From Pseudomonas agarici (GTDB lineage: Bacteria > Pseudomonadota > Gammaproteobacteria > Pseudomonadales > Pseudomonadaceae), in contig NZ_FOAR01000022.1 in assembly GCF_900109755.1 (NCBI RefSeq), forward strand, positions 42,202 to 106,201: a DNA stretch of 64,000 nucleotides, written 5' to 3'. Both the position numbers and the translations under genes were made by a program. This document shows, in pieces, positions 18,129-27,335 of this stretch (the stretch's first letter is position 1; each line of letters opens with the position of its first letter). The notes beneath the pieces are model-generated. The model did no database searches. It had not been told where the DNA came from and saw nothing but the letters and a program-made list of their open reading frames with translations.

Positions 18129-19472
18129 ATGCCGTCGCTCTTCAAACGCTCCTTGCTGCCCAAACTGCGCGGTTTTCCCCTGGCTGCCGATGCGTTGACC
18201 ATCCTGTCGGGCGCCGCCGAATTCCGGCGCTGCCTGTTAGAGAAGATCGCCGGAGCACGGCGACGCATCACCCTGGTGGCGTTGTACTTGCAGGAGGACG
18301 AGGCGGGGCAGGAGATTCTCGATGCGCTGCATGCGGCCAAGGCAGCCCATCCGGCGCTGGAGATCGTCGTCGTGGTCGACTGGCTGCGGGCCCAGCGGGG
18401 CCTGATCGGTGCCGGCAAGCAGCCGGGCAACAGCGCCTGGTATCAGGCGCAAACCCGTAACCACAGCACCGAAGTGCCGATCTACGGCGTGCCGGTGCAG
18501 ACTCGTGAGTTGTTCGGCGTGCTGCACCTCAAGGGGTTTGTGATCGATGATTGCGTGATCTACAGCGGCGCCAGCCTGAACAACGTCTACTTGCACAAGT
18601 TCGACAAGTACCGCTTCGATCGCTATCACCTGTTGCACAATCGCGTCTTGGCCGACTCCATGCAGAGTCTGGTGCGTGAAGAGTTGCTGGCCTCCCATGC
18701 GGTCTGCCGCTTGGACTTGCCGACCTTGCCGAGCACCCGCAGCCTGCGTGGCAATATCGGCGATTTGCGCGCCCGGCTGAAAAAGGCCCAATACGATACC
18801 CATGCCGGTGTCGCGCCGAGCTTCAGTCTTTCGGTCAGCCCACTGCTGGGCCTGGGGAAAAACAATCCGCTGAACCGGGTGATCTGCGAACTGATCGCCA
18901 CCAGTCAGCAGCAACTGACTCTCTGTACACCGTACTTCAACCTGCCGCTGGCGGTGGTACGGGAAATCAACCGGGCTCTGGAGCGCGGGGTGAAGATCGA
19001 CATCATCGTCGGCGACAAGATCGCCAACGATTTCTACATTCCACCGAGCCAGCCGTTCAGGGTCATCGCGGCATTGCCGTACCTGTATGAGATCAGCCTG
19101 CGACGCTTTGCCAAACGTCATCAGGCGGCCATCGACAGCGGTCTGTTGAACTTGCATCTGTGGTGCGATGGCGAGAATACCTACCACCTCAAGGGTATGT
19201 GGATCGACCAGCGTTATACCTTGCTGACCGGTAACAACCTCAATCCTCGGGCATTCCGCCTGGACTTGGAAAACGCCTTGCTGATCGACGACCCGCGCAG
19301 CGAATTACTGGCGCCACGGGCTCGGGAACTGGCGTTGATTTTCGAGAACGCGCGGCGCATCGACAGCTTCAAGGAGCTGGATACTCTGGCGCAATATCCG
19401 GAGGCGGTGAGCAAGTTCCTGCGGCGGGTCAGTCGGGTGAAGATCGAAAGATTGTTGTATCGGATGCTCTGA
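18129..19472 (+). CDS. pssA: CDP-diacylglycerol-serine O-phosphatidyltransferase PssA
   Basis: This 448-residue enzyme makes phosphatidylserine, the precursor of phosphatidylethanolamine. It belongs to the phospholipase-D superfamily, and both HKD-type motifs are visible (VLHLKGFVIDD and YHLKGMWIDQ, with YSGASLN and TGNNLNPRA after them). It aligns end to end with E. coli PssA (451 residues), which supports ATG 18129 rather than an upstream ATG at 18078. It acts at the inner membrane/ribosome. It is monocistronic, divergent from the chemoreceptor. Confidence 0.95.
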   Translation: MPSLFKRSLLPKLRGFPLAADALTILSGAAEFRRCLLEKIAGARRRITLVALYLQEDEAGQEILDALHAAKAAHPALEIVVVVDWLRAQRGLIGAGKQPGNSAWYQAQTRNHSTEVPIYGVPVQTRELFGVLHLKGFVIDDCVIYSGASLNNVYLHKFDKYRFDRYHLLHNRVLADSMQSLVREELLASHAVCRLDLPTLPSTRSLRGNIGDLRARLKKAQYDTHAGVAPSFSLSVSPLLGLGKNNPLNRVICELIATSQQQLTLCTPYFNLPLAVVREINRALERGVKIDIIVGDKIANDFYIPPSQPFRVIAALPYLYEISLRRFAKRHQAAIDSGLLNLHLWCDGENTYHLKGMWIDQRYTLLTGNNLNPRAFRLDLENALLIDDPRSELLAPRARELALIFENARRIDSFKELDTLAQYPEAVSKFLRRVSRVKIERLLYRML

Positions 19473-19669
19473 TTGCCTGATGGGTGGCACATTGTCAACT
19501 CGTATCAAAAGGGCTAAGTGTTATTATTAAATAATATAAATACCTGTTATTTTTGACAGTAGATGATTGTCGCGCATGTATGTAGTTTCAGTCCTATGGC
19601 TGTCTCTCCAGTACTTTTCGATTCCGAGAGAGCCTAATGATAGAGGCTCAGTGCCCTTGGAGAGTTGCG

Positions 19670-21424
19670 ATGCGTGCCGGTATTTTTTATCTACTTGTAA
19701 CATTGATATTATTCCAAGGCTGCTCTTTCTCTCGGGAGGGGTCGTTGTCGGATTCCTCCACGGATGAGCTGCCAACGACAGCTTCCGAAAATAATCCCGA
19801 CGCAGCCAGGGCAGCCGGCACTTATGCAGACCCGAAGCACTGGAGCGAGGCCACCTTTATAGGGGCGATACATAAGGGCAATGATGGTTTTTATGAGGCA
19901 AGATTCAACGGTGGCGCATGCCCGACCTGTTACTACCCGCCCGCTGGAGCCGATAATGCCTGGTGGTTCTTTCGCGGTGTGAATTCGGGTTTGTATTCGA
20001 ATCCGAAGTCCTGGAGTGAAACTACCTATGTAGGAGCGATACATCGGGGAAATACCGGTTTCTATGAGGCCAGGTTCAACGGTAGTGCATGCTCGACCTG
20101 TTACTATCCACCTGCTGGCGCCGATAATGCCTGGTGGCTTTTTCGTGGGGCACATGCCGGGACTTTTAATGATCCGAAATCCTGGAGCGAGTTCTCTTAT
20201 GTCGGCGCAATACATGGGCTCGGTCATACAAAGCGCTTTGTTTCAAAATTCAATGGTGCTGCATAAGCCACACATTATTACCCAACCAACACGCGGGAGA
20301 ATGCCTGGTGGCATACCGCCGCCAGCGGATGTTGGACAGGGAGGAGTCCGGTAACCTCGCTGAGCGACCTGGCAATGGCCGATACCAGCCAACAGGCCAA
20401 GCTGCCTGAGGGGCGTTTTCCGGACATTCAATCATTGCTCTCGAAATCGCCGACCGGGCAGCTCTCGTCGTTACTCAAGGGCGTTCGCCCTTCCATGTTG
20501 GAACTCAGGAACATCTATGAAGATTATCAGGTAAGCAGCGCGAATTTGATAAAGGATAATGGCGATTTTGGGGCTCTGATTGTTGCCATTCGCGCCGACG
20601 GTAGTTTTGTTGCATTTCTCGATACTCCGGAAAACCGTGGAACTATCATTGGTAGCGCCAACGGAGCACAAACCTGGATCAAGGAAGAAAAATATGATTA
20701 TCTTACCCCGGACACCGTTGAGTCCGATGCGCAGTTCGAGGATTTGTCCTTTGTCGCGGATAACTCGGTAAACAGCCTGCTGGTTGATCATGATTGTAAT
20801 GGCCGGATCATTGTCGATGTATTGGCCGGGTTCTCGAAGTCTGTCGCTGATCGGGTGGGAGACGCTACCGCTTTTGCACTTGCGCAAATCGAAAGTGCAA
20901 ACTTGGGACTGCGAAATTCAAGAGCCGATACGGTGCGTCTCAGGTTAGTGGGCACCCAGATTGTCAACGAGGATTATCCGGTCACTGAGACAACTCTTAG
21001 CTTGGTCACGAGTATTTTCAAGAATGGTATTCTTGAGTCCGGGGCTGATATGGTTGCCGGGTATTTTAATATGCCTACAGGTGATGCGGCGGGGGGCATT
21101 GCTTATGCGCCTGGCCGTTATAGTATTCAGAGAACTGCCCAGCCTGCCGCATTTCGGCATGAAATCGGGCATAATGTCGGCGGCGGGCACTGCAATACGG
21201 GTGGCACTGATAATTATAAGTTTGGATTCAGTAATGGCACATCGGCAACTTTTCTATGTGGAAATAATGTTAATTATTATTCGACGCCTTTTGTTCTGGA
21301 TGGTAGCGGTCGTCCACTAGGCAATGCAAAAACCGCGGATATGACTAGGTTGTGGGGTGAAAGAGCTGCGGCGATGTCTGCCTATGCTAAGTCCATCACC
21401 GCTCCTGTTGGCGTATACCCCTGA
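19670..21424 (+). pseudogene. Secreted lipoprotein metzincin protease interrupted by an in-frame TAA
   Basis: ATG 19670 (GGAG upstream) opens a lipoprotein signal (LILFQGC). Three repeats then start at 19823, 19994 and 20165, exactly 171 bp apart, each with W, GAIH, FNG, YYPP and NAWW positions. In the third repeat the same frame meets TAA at 20264-20266, where repeats 1 and 2 have a Cys codon. Beyond it the frame resumes (HYYPTNT...NAWW) and stays open to 21424. The distal part encodes a metalloprotease with the zinc motif HEIGHNVGGGH (21158-21190). No ribosome-binding site precedes ATG 20375, so independent translation of the protease half is doubtful. It is probably a recent nonsense pseudogene. 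Readthrough or an assembly error is possible. Confidence 0.8.
19823..20335 (+). repeat. Three tandem 57-codon repeats
   Basis: Units begin at 19823, 19994 and 20165 with an exact 171-bp period. Shared protein landmarks are (D/N)PKxW, GAIH, FNG and NAWW. Units 1 and 2 have a Cys-x2-Cys pair before YYPP, while unit 3 has the TAA and a His instead. The aromatic-rich short repeat suggests carbohydrate or surface binding, which is inference. Confidence 0.85.
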
Positions 21425-21444
21425 TCCTGGAGCACTGTTGGAAA

Positions 21445-21472
21445 GCCCAGTCACCGATATCGGTGACTGGGC
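21445..21472. terminator. Perfect 28-bp palindrome, bidirectional terminator
   Basis: The halves GCCCAGTCACCGAT (21445-21458) and its exact complement (21459-21472) lie between the convergent metalloprotease and efe operon ends. The position suits a shared terminator. The flanking A and T tracts are short. Confidence 0.7.
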
Positions 21473-21486
21473 GTGTTCCTGTTTAC

Positions 21487-22311
21487 TCAGTTCAGACCCA
21501 ACTTGCCGCGCAGGGTCGACAGGTCTTCGGCCAGGGTGTTGACCGGGCCGACCAACGCCTTGCGGTCGGCGTCCTTGACCTTGTCATAGGTCTGGAAACC
21601 ACCGTCCTCGGTTTTGTACTTGGCCAGGATCTTGTTCACTGCGGCAAAGTTCTTGTCGACTTTGGCGGCGAAGGCCTTGTCCTGCTGCTCGATCTGCGGG
21701 CGGAACAGTTCGACGATTTTCTTCGCACCGTCGATGTTGCCTTGAAAGTCATAGAGGTCGGTGTGACTGTAGCGGTCTTCTTCACCGGAAATCTTGGTCG
21801 CGGCCACTTCTTCGAGCAAGGTGGCGGCGCCGCCCACGACTTTCTCGGGCGGGAAGGTCAGGTCGGCAACACGGGCCTGTAGCTCTTTGACGTTGGCGTT
21901 CAAGCCATCGGCCAGTTCGCCCAGGCTATCGGTGGTCTTCTCGGAGAACAGGCTGTATTCGATGCGGTGAAAACCGGTGAAGTCCTTGGCCTTGACGCCT
22001 TGCTCATGATCATCGACACGGGAGTCGATAGCCGCGTCGAGATCACTGAACAGCTCAGCGATCGGCTCGATCGACTCGTAGTGAACACGGGTCGGCGCGT
22101 AGAGTTTCTGCGCGGTGGCCAGGTCGCCTTTCTTCACGGCATCGGTGAACTGCTGGGTTTTGTTGGCCAGCTCGTCGAGCTGTTCTGTGACGTAGATCTT
22201 GTAGTCCGAGAGCGGCCCCACCAGGTCCAAGGGCGCAGTGGCCGCGAAAGCCGAGAGCGGAGCGTGAACCAGGCCGAGAGCCAACAACCAAGCAAGAGGC
22301 GACTTTTTCAT
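21487..22311 (-). CDS. efeO: EfeO/EfeM-type iron uptake protein, short form (M75 domain only)
   Basis: This 274-residue periplasmic protein has a signal peptide ending near AFAAT and an M75 (imelysin-like) helical domain. The metal-binding HxxE is in GFHRIEYSLF. The conserved segment ISGEEDRYSHTDL also fits the family. It lacks the N-terminal cupredoxin domain that the paralogue at 23684-24877 has, so it is an EfeM-like short form. It is the last gene of the four-gene efe operon, 18 bp after efeB. The expected role is capture of iron for the EfeU permease. Confidence 0.9.
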   Translation of the reverse strand: MKKSPLAWLLALGLVHAPLSAFAATAPLDLVGPLSDYKIYVTEQLDELANKTQQFTDAVKKGDLATAQKLYAPTRVHYESIEPIAELFSDLDAAIDSRVDDHEQGVKAKDFTGFHRIEYSLFSEKTTDSLGELADGLNANVKELQARVADLTFPPEKVVGGAATLLEEVAATKISGEEDRYSHTDLYDFQGNIDGAKKIVELFRPQIEQQDKAFAAKVDKNFAAVNKILAKYKTEDGGFQTYDKVKDADRKALVGPVNTLAEDLSTLRGKLGLN

Positions 22312-22329
22312 GGGACGTTTCCGGGTGAG

Positions 22330-23664
22330 TTAAGGATTAAGCTGTTTTTTTGCTGATGTTGCCGAAAGTAGCGAGCGACCGATGAAGTCCTGATCGTTCG
22401 CGACCCCCGGCAAGGTGAAGAAATAACCGCCACCGATCGGCTTGAGATATTCCTCCAGGGGCTCGCCGTTGAGCCGTGTCTGGACCGCGATAAAACCTTG
22501 CTCCAGGTTGGCCTGATAGCAGATGAACAGCAGGCCCATCTCCAGTTGACCGTTCTTGCTCACGCCGTTGGAGTAGTTGAACGGGCGGCGCAGGATCAGA
22601 TTGTGCTGGGTCTCGGCGGTACGCGGGTTGGCCAGGCGGATGTGGGCATCGAGCTTGGTCAGCTTGCCTTCAGGGTCCTTGGTGTAGTCCGGTACCTGGG
22701 TTTCCTTCTGGCCGTCCATCGGTGCGCCCGAGCTCTTGATGCGGCCAATGATGCTCTCTTGCTCTTGCAGGGGAGTGCGGTCCCAGCGCTCCACGAGGTT
22801 GCGGATGATGCGTACTGCCTGGTAGCTGCCATGGCTGGCCCAGGCGGGCTCGTCGCTGCCGGGCTGGATCCAGACGACACGGTCCATGACGGTGTTGTCG
22901 TTGGAGTCCGGGTTGGCCGAGCCGTCACGGAAACCGAGAAAATTGCGCGCGCTCTGAGCCGGCTCGCCGGGCTGGGTCGGGGCCTGGGGCGGTACCGTAC
23001 CTTCCTGCTTCCAGCGCACCAGCAACAGGTCCGGGGTGTTCTTGACGATATCGCGCAGGGCGTGGATGTTGGTGTCCGGCGTGTTCGCGCAGAATTGGAT
23101 ACTCAGATCACCGTGGCACAGGTCAGGTTGCAGGGCATCGTTGGGGAAACCGATCATCCGGCTCAAGCGCTTGGGCTTGGCGGCCTCCAGGCCGAAACGC
23201 TCATCGAACAACGAGTCGCCGACAGAGACGGTAATGGTCAGGTTGTCCGGAGTGACGACCGGGCCGAGAATCCCTGAGTCCACGGGTGGCAGCTTCGGGT
23301 CGAGCTGCTTTACCGCGCCACCGCTCATCAGGAAGGCGATGCGTTGGTTGAGGGTGCGGAACAGCCGCTCAAGGTCTGCGCGGTCGCTGGCGAGGACGTC
23401 GAAGGCGACGATCATCCCGGCTGCCGGACGCGGCGTGACGATGCCGGTCTGGTGCCGACCGTGGAAATCGTGGCGGTCCTGGGTCTTATCGCTACTCGGC
23501 GCCTGGGTCACTTGGGCTTGTGTCAACCGGGTCTGTGCGGCAGCGGCCATGGCCGGGCAGCTCAGGGCGCTGCCAGCGATTGCCGCGCCGGCTACGCCCA
23601 TGCCCAGTAGGACACGACGGCGGTCGGCGGAAAACTCGTTGTTGCGGGGTGGTAAATCGCTCAT
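22330..23664 (-). CDS. efeB: EfeB Dyp-type haem peroxidase/deferrochelatase
   Basis: This 444-residue protein has a twin-arginine signal (DRRRVLLGMGVAGAAIAGS) and a Dyp peroxidase domain. The GxxDG motif is GFRDGSANPD at about residue 245. EfeB is exported by Tat, binds haem, and is thought to oxidise ferrous iron or handle haem iron for the EfeUO system. Length and layout match E. coli EfeB. It sits between the two EfeO paralogues, 19-20 bp from each. Confidence 0.95.
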   Translation of the reverse strand: MSDLPPRNNEFSADRRRVLLGMGVAGAAIAGSALSCPAMAAAAQTRLTQAQVTQAPSSDKTQDRHDFHGRHQTGIVTPRPAAGMIVAFDVLASDRADLERLFRTLNQRIAFLMSGGAVKQLDPKLPPVDSGILGPVVTPDNLTITVSVGDSLFDERFGLEAAKPKRLSRMIGFPNDALQPDLCHGDLSIQFCANTPDTNIHALRDIVKNTPDLLLVRWKQEGTVPPQAPTQPGEPAQSARNFLGFRDGSANPDSNDNTVMDRVVWIQPGSDEPAWASHGSYQAVRIIRNLVERWDRTPLQEQESIIGRIKSSGAPMDGQKETQVPDYTKDPEGKLTKLDAHIRLANPRTAETQHNLILRRPFNYSNGVSKNGQLEMGLLFICYQANLEQGFIAVQTRLNGEPLEEYLKPIGGGYFFTLPGVANDQDFIGRSLLSATSAKKQLNP

Positions 23665-23683
23665 GTTCGGGTCGTCTGCTCAA

Positions 23684-24877
23684 TTACAGGCCAGAGAGGC
23701 CAAGGGCGGGATCGATTCCTTCGAGTGCATCGGCCACGACCTTGGCCTTGTCGGCGATCTGCTGGCGCTGCTCGGCGCCGACGGTGTCATAGGTCACGTA
23801 GCCACTGGCAATCTTCAGGCCGTTGAATTCGGCTTCGAGGGCAACGGTGGCCTCGTCGAGCTTGGGTAGCAGATCGGCGGCCGATTTCACCAGTAATGGC
23901 CGCAGGAGGTCGATGACCTTGCGCGTGGTTTGCAGGTTGGCGGCGAAACCGTCGAGGTCGACATGGCTGTAGCGTTCTTCCTCACCGCTGATGCCACGGC
24001 GGTCGGCGATGCTGCGTATGTTCCGGGCTACCAGACTGATCAGTTGCTCGGGTGGCAGCGACTGGCCCAGCAGCTGTTGCTTGAGGTGGGTCACATCGGC
24101 TTGCAGGCGCAGGGCAATCGGCAGCAGGTCGGCGAGGTGGCGTTGTTGAAACAGCCCGTATTCAAGGCGATGAAAGCCACCGAAGCCAGGATCCTGTTCG
24201 CGTTGTTCGTAGTAGTCGGCGCGGGCGTTGATAGCGTTGTCCAGCTCGGAAAAACGTTGGGCGGCAGGTGCCAGACGTTGATAGGCGGCGCGGGCCGGCG
24301 CATAGAGTGCCTGGGCCTGGATCAGGTCGCCGGCGGCGATAGCTTGCTGTAGCGCGTCGACCGCCTGGATCAGGGCACTGCCTTGGGTGCTCAGATAGAC
24401 GCGAAATTCCGACAGCGGGCCGATAAAGGCGGTCATCGGCGGGCGCGCCTGGGCAGCTGCTGTCGAGGCGGCGGTCGAGGTCACGTGCAGCGTGCCACGT
24501 GGATTGCTCAGCAGTCCGCAGGTAATCATATAGTCGCCTGGAGCGAGGTTGGCCCTGATCACCTGGCTCAGGCCGGGAGCGATGTTCTCGCGCTCTTCGA
24601 CCACCAGCACGCCGTCGAGGATTTCCCATTCCACCGCGCGATCCGACTTGTTGAGAATCCGGAAGCGGTTCAACCCTGCCGGAACAGTCAGTGCGTTGGG
24701 CTCGCAACCGTGGGACAGGATGCTGACGCTGATTTCGTGGTGCTGGCCCTGGCGTTTGCTCGCCGCCAGTTGCGAGGCGTAATAGAACAGTCCGCCGGCT
24801 GCGATCATCACGATCACCGAGCCGGCTACTGCCCAGCGCAAGGCTCGGGGCAGCTTGCCAGTTGCAGGGTTGGACAT
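23684..24877 (-). CDS. efeO: EfeO, long form with cupredoxin and M75 domains
   Basis: This 397-residue protein has an N-terminal membrane anchor or signal (residues about 14-34), a cupredoxin domain with GCEPNALTVPAG and GDYMITCGLLSN, and then an M75 domain with HxxE in GFHRLEYGLF and SGEEERYSHVDL. It should bind and pass iron to EfeU in the periplasm. ATG 24877 has AAGG six bases upstream. The frame stays open upstream, but that part is antisense to nothing recognisable and overlaps efeU. It is the second gene of the operon, 8 bp after efeU. Confidence 0.93.
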   Translation of the reverse strand: MSNPATGKLPRALRWAVAGSVIVMIAAGGLFYYASQLAASKRQGQHHEISVSILSHGCEPNALTVPAGLNRFRILNKSDRAVEWEILDGVLVVEERENIAPGLSQVIRANLAPGDYMITCGLLSNPRGTLHVTSTAASTAAAQARPPMTAFIGPLSEFRVYLSTQGSALIQAVDALQQAIAAGDLIQAQALYAPARAAYQRLAPAAQRFSELDNAINARADYYEQREQDPGFGGFHRLEYGLFQQRHLADLLPIALRLQADVTHLKQQLLGQSLPPEQLISLVARNIRSIADRRGISGEEERYSHVDLDGFAANLQTTRKVIDLLRPLLVKSAADLLPKLDEATVALEAEFNGLKIASGYVTYDTVGAEQRQQIADKAKVVADALEGIDPALGLSGL

Positions 24878-24885
24878 GGGTAACC

Positions 24886-25728
24886 TTACTGATTGGGAAC
24901 GGAAGAAGTGTGCTTGGGGGGTGGTGATGCAGCCGGGATGAAAAACATCACCAGCGCGATCACCAGATACAGCAAGTAGGCGCTCACGACACTGACGGTC
25001 GGGGCGTCCTGGTAACCCAACATGCCGGCCAGGACCGAACCGGTCGGGCCATCCATCGGTAGCGTGGCACTGATATCGAAAACCACGCCCTGCAGGTGAT
25101 TCCACAAGCCGGCTTCATGCAGCGCCTGTACCGCATTGGCGAGGATACCGGCGGCGACCACCAGAATGAACAAGCCAGTCCAGCGGAAGAACAGGCCCAG
25201 GTTCAGACGCATGCTGCCGGTGTAGATGGCCAAGCCGATGAAAATCGCCAGGCTCAGGCCGAGTAGGGCGCCGATTGGGGCGCTCGGGCCTTCGCTCTGT
25301 TGGAACACCGCCAGTAGGAAGAACACGGTTTCCAGGCCTTCCCTGGCCACGGCGAAAAACACCATGGCAATCAATGCCCAGACCTGATGCTTGGAGCCAG
25401 CCAGGGCGTGGTCGAGGGAAATATGCAGGGAGTGTTTGATGGAGCGTGCGACTTTGCGCATCCAAAACACCATCGAGCTGAGGATGCCGACGGCGACCAG
25501 GCCGACGATACCTTCGAAGAGTTCCTGTTGCTTTTGCGGGAATTCGGCGCTCATCAGCTCCAGGCCGCCTCCGACCAGGAGGGCGAGGGCAGCCGCGAGG
25601 AAAACGCCGACCCACACGGCGGGCATCCACTGGCCCCGGCCGGTCTGCTTGAGGTAGCTGGCAATGATGCCAACAATAAGCGCGGCTTCGATGCCTTCGC
25701 GCAACATGATCAGAAAGGGAACCAGCAT
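24886..25728 (-). CDS. efeU: EfeU/FTR1-family iron permease
   Basis: This 280-residue membrane protein has seven predicted helices and the two REGxE iron-translocation motifs, REGIEA (about residue 10) and REGLET (about residue 129). It imports iron across the inner membrane with EfeO and EfeB. It is the first gene of the operon. A Fur box lies 42 bp upstream of its start, so iron repression is expected. Confidence 0.96.
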   Translation of the reverse strand: MLVPFLIMLREGIEAALIVGIIASYLKQTGRGQWMPAVWVGVFLAAALALLVGGGLELMSAEFPQKQQELFEGIVGLVAVGILSSMVFWMRKVARSIKHSLHISLDHALAGSKHQVWALIAMVFFAVAREGLETVFFLLAVFQQSEGPSAPIGALLGLSLAIFIGLAIYTGSMRLNLGLFFRWTGLFILVVAAGILANAVQALHEAGLWNHLQGVVFDISATLPMDGPTGSVLAGMLGYQDAPTVSVVSAYLLYLVIALVMFFIPAASPPPKHTSSVPNQ

Positions 25729-25769
25729 GCGGTTATCATGTCCGTTACAAAATGAATGGTAATTTGTAA

Positions 25770-25788
25770 CATAATGATACTCATTGCT
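25770..25788. promoter_or_regulatory. Fur box upstream of the efe operon
   Basis: The 19-bp window matches the consensus GATAATGATAATCATTATC at about 14-15 of 19 positions, with the core TAATGATA-TCATT intact. It lies 42-60 bp upstream of efeU, which fits iron-responsive repression. Confidence 0.85.
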
Positions 25789-25869
25789 AAACCGCTTTCA
25801 TTGACAATAGCTGAACCTTGGCTGAACGGTCGGGGAAGGTATGCTGCCTGCGCTGATGGTTACCACGAG

Positions 25870-26559
25870 CTAGCCGAGTGCAAACTCCACGGCCGCCATG
25901 GCGTGTAACTCGGTCGTGTCGAACAGCGGCAGGTCGCTGTGCTCGGGCTTGATCAGCAGGCTGATTTCCGTGCAGCCGAGAATCACTGCCTGGGCGCCGC
26001 GGGCGGCTAATCCGTCAATCAGTCGCCGGTAAGCCTGGCGCGAGTGCTCGCTGATGATACCGACGCAGAGTTCCTCATAGATGATCCGGTGCACGGCCTG
26101 GCGCTCGTCGGGCTCGGGCACCAGTACCTCCAGGCCCAGGGCGGCCAGCCGCTGCTTGAAAAAGTGCTGCTCCATCGTGAACGCGGTGCCGAGCAGCCCC
26201 ACGGTGCGTGCTCCGGCGTCGAGGGCAGCTTGTCCGACCGGCTCGGCGATATGCAGGAGGGGTATGTCCACTGCTGCCTGGATTTGCTCTGCGACCCGAT
26301 GCATGGTGTTGGTGCAGAGTACGACGCATTCGGCGCCACCCGCCTGCAGGCGCTGCGCGGCGTTCTCCAGGATCAACCCAGCTTCGTCCCAGCGTCCCGC
26401 GTGCTGGGCTTGTTCGACAGGTCCGAAGTCGACGCTGTACATGAGCAACGACGCCGAGCGCAACGGGCCTAGCCGCGAGCGAACCCGCTGGTTGATGATC
26501 CGGTAATACTCGGCGCTGGACTCCCAGCTCATGCCGCCGATAAGGCCGATGGTACGCAT
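25870..26559 (-). CDS. Aspartate/glutamate racemase family protein
   Basis: This is a 229-residue cofactor-independent racemase. The two catalytic cysteine segments are visible: CTNTMH (about residue 82) and LGCTEISLL (about residue 195). The N-terminus TIGLIGGMSWES matches the YgeA/Asp racemase group. It interconverts L- and D-amino acids, with the substrate uncertain. ATG 26559 has AGGAG six bases upstream. It is divergent from the following gene. Confidence 0.92.
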   Translation of the reverse strand: MRTIGLIGGMSWESSAEYYRIINQRVRSRLGPLRSASLLMYSVDFGPVEQAQHAGRWDEAGLILENAAQRLQAGGAECVVLCTNTMHRVAEQIQAAVDIPLLHIAEPVGQAALDAGARTVGLLGTAFTMEQHFFKQRLAALGLEVLVPEPDERQAVHRIIYEELCVGIISEHSRQAYRRLIDGLAARGAQAVILGCTEISLLIKPEHSDLPLFDTTELHAMAAVEFALG

Positions 26560-26669
26560 GTGGTGCTCCTGTCGATACTGTGGGTGCTGTTCATGAGTTA
26601 GTTGTACGCCTGCGGATACGATCTGCCATGATCGTAACTTCGATTCAGGTTCACCCGAGGAGCGGCTCA

Positions 26670-27164
26670 ATGGACGACATACGGCAACTGGGGGAAATGC
26701 TTCGGCACTACGCCGAGAGCGAAGCACATAAGCGACAACTGTTCGACAGTCAGTCGGCCCACTGGACCGCGCGGATTGGCGAGTTGTTCGATCATATCGA
26801 ACACTGGCTGGAGCCGGTCAAGGCGCCGCATCTGCTGGAAGTACGACGCGAAGAGTATGTGGCCTTCGGTGCTGGCGTCGCGGTGGAAACCTCGACCTTC
26901 AAGACGCAGAAACTGAGCATTCATATCGTCGGCAAGGCGGTGGAGTTCGTCCCCGAAGTGATGGGGGCCGGTGGCGCGATTTCCCTGGCGGTGGTGGGCT
27001 TGACCGCGGCGCGTTATGGCAGCGTTTCACTGGTGGGTGTGCCGGGTACAGGGGACTGGCAGTGGCGCAAGACCAATGGTCTGAAAGACCCGGACATCTT
27101 CGCGTTCGATGCCAATTTCCTTGCCGCGCAGTTGCAGAGCCTGATTCCTCGCGAACGCGCTTGA
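26670..27164 (+). CDS. Hypothetical cytosolic protein
   Basis: This 164-residue protein begins at ATG 26670 with GAGGAG seven bases upstream. It is helical at the N-terminus (QLGEMLRHYAESEAHK) with a C-terminal sheet-like part. There is no signal or membrane span. I do not recognise the family. It is monocistronic, upstream of the tpx pair. Confidence 0.75.
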   Translation: MDDIRQLGEMLRHYAESEAHKRQLFDSQSAHWTARIGELFDHIEHWLEPVKAPHLLEVRREEYVAFGAGVAVETSTFKTQKLSIHIVGKAVEFVPEVMGAGGAISLAVVGLTAARYGSVSLVGVPGTGDWQWRKTNGLKDPDIFAFDANFLAAQLQSLIPRERA

Positions 27165-27250
27165 GCGAGCTCGGAAGTGGGCAACGGCGCTTTGCTCCCG
27201 TTCCTACACTAAAAAGCTGTTTTTCAGGTTTGCCACGCCAGGGATCGTAT

Positions 27251-27276
27251 GACACTTTGTGCGTCCCTTGAGGTCG
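27251..27276 (+). promoter_or_regulatory. Upstream motif shared with the second tpx gene
   Basis: This 26-bp segment (GACA, two bases, TTGTG, then AGGTCG at the end) recurs at 27939-27964, about 60 bp before each tpx start. It is probably a shared promoter or operator copied with the gene. Confidence 0.5.
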
Positions 27277-27335
27277 CCAAACACTGTTGTGTTTAATTTC
27301 GGCCTCTTCAAAAAACGTCTGGAAGGATTTCGTTC

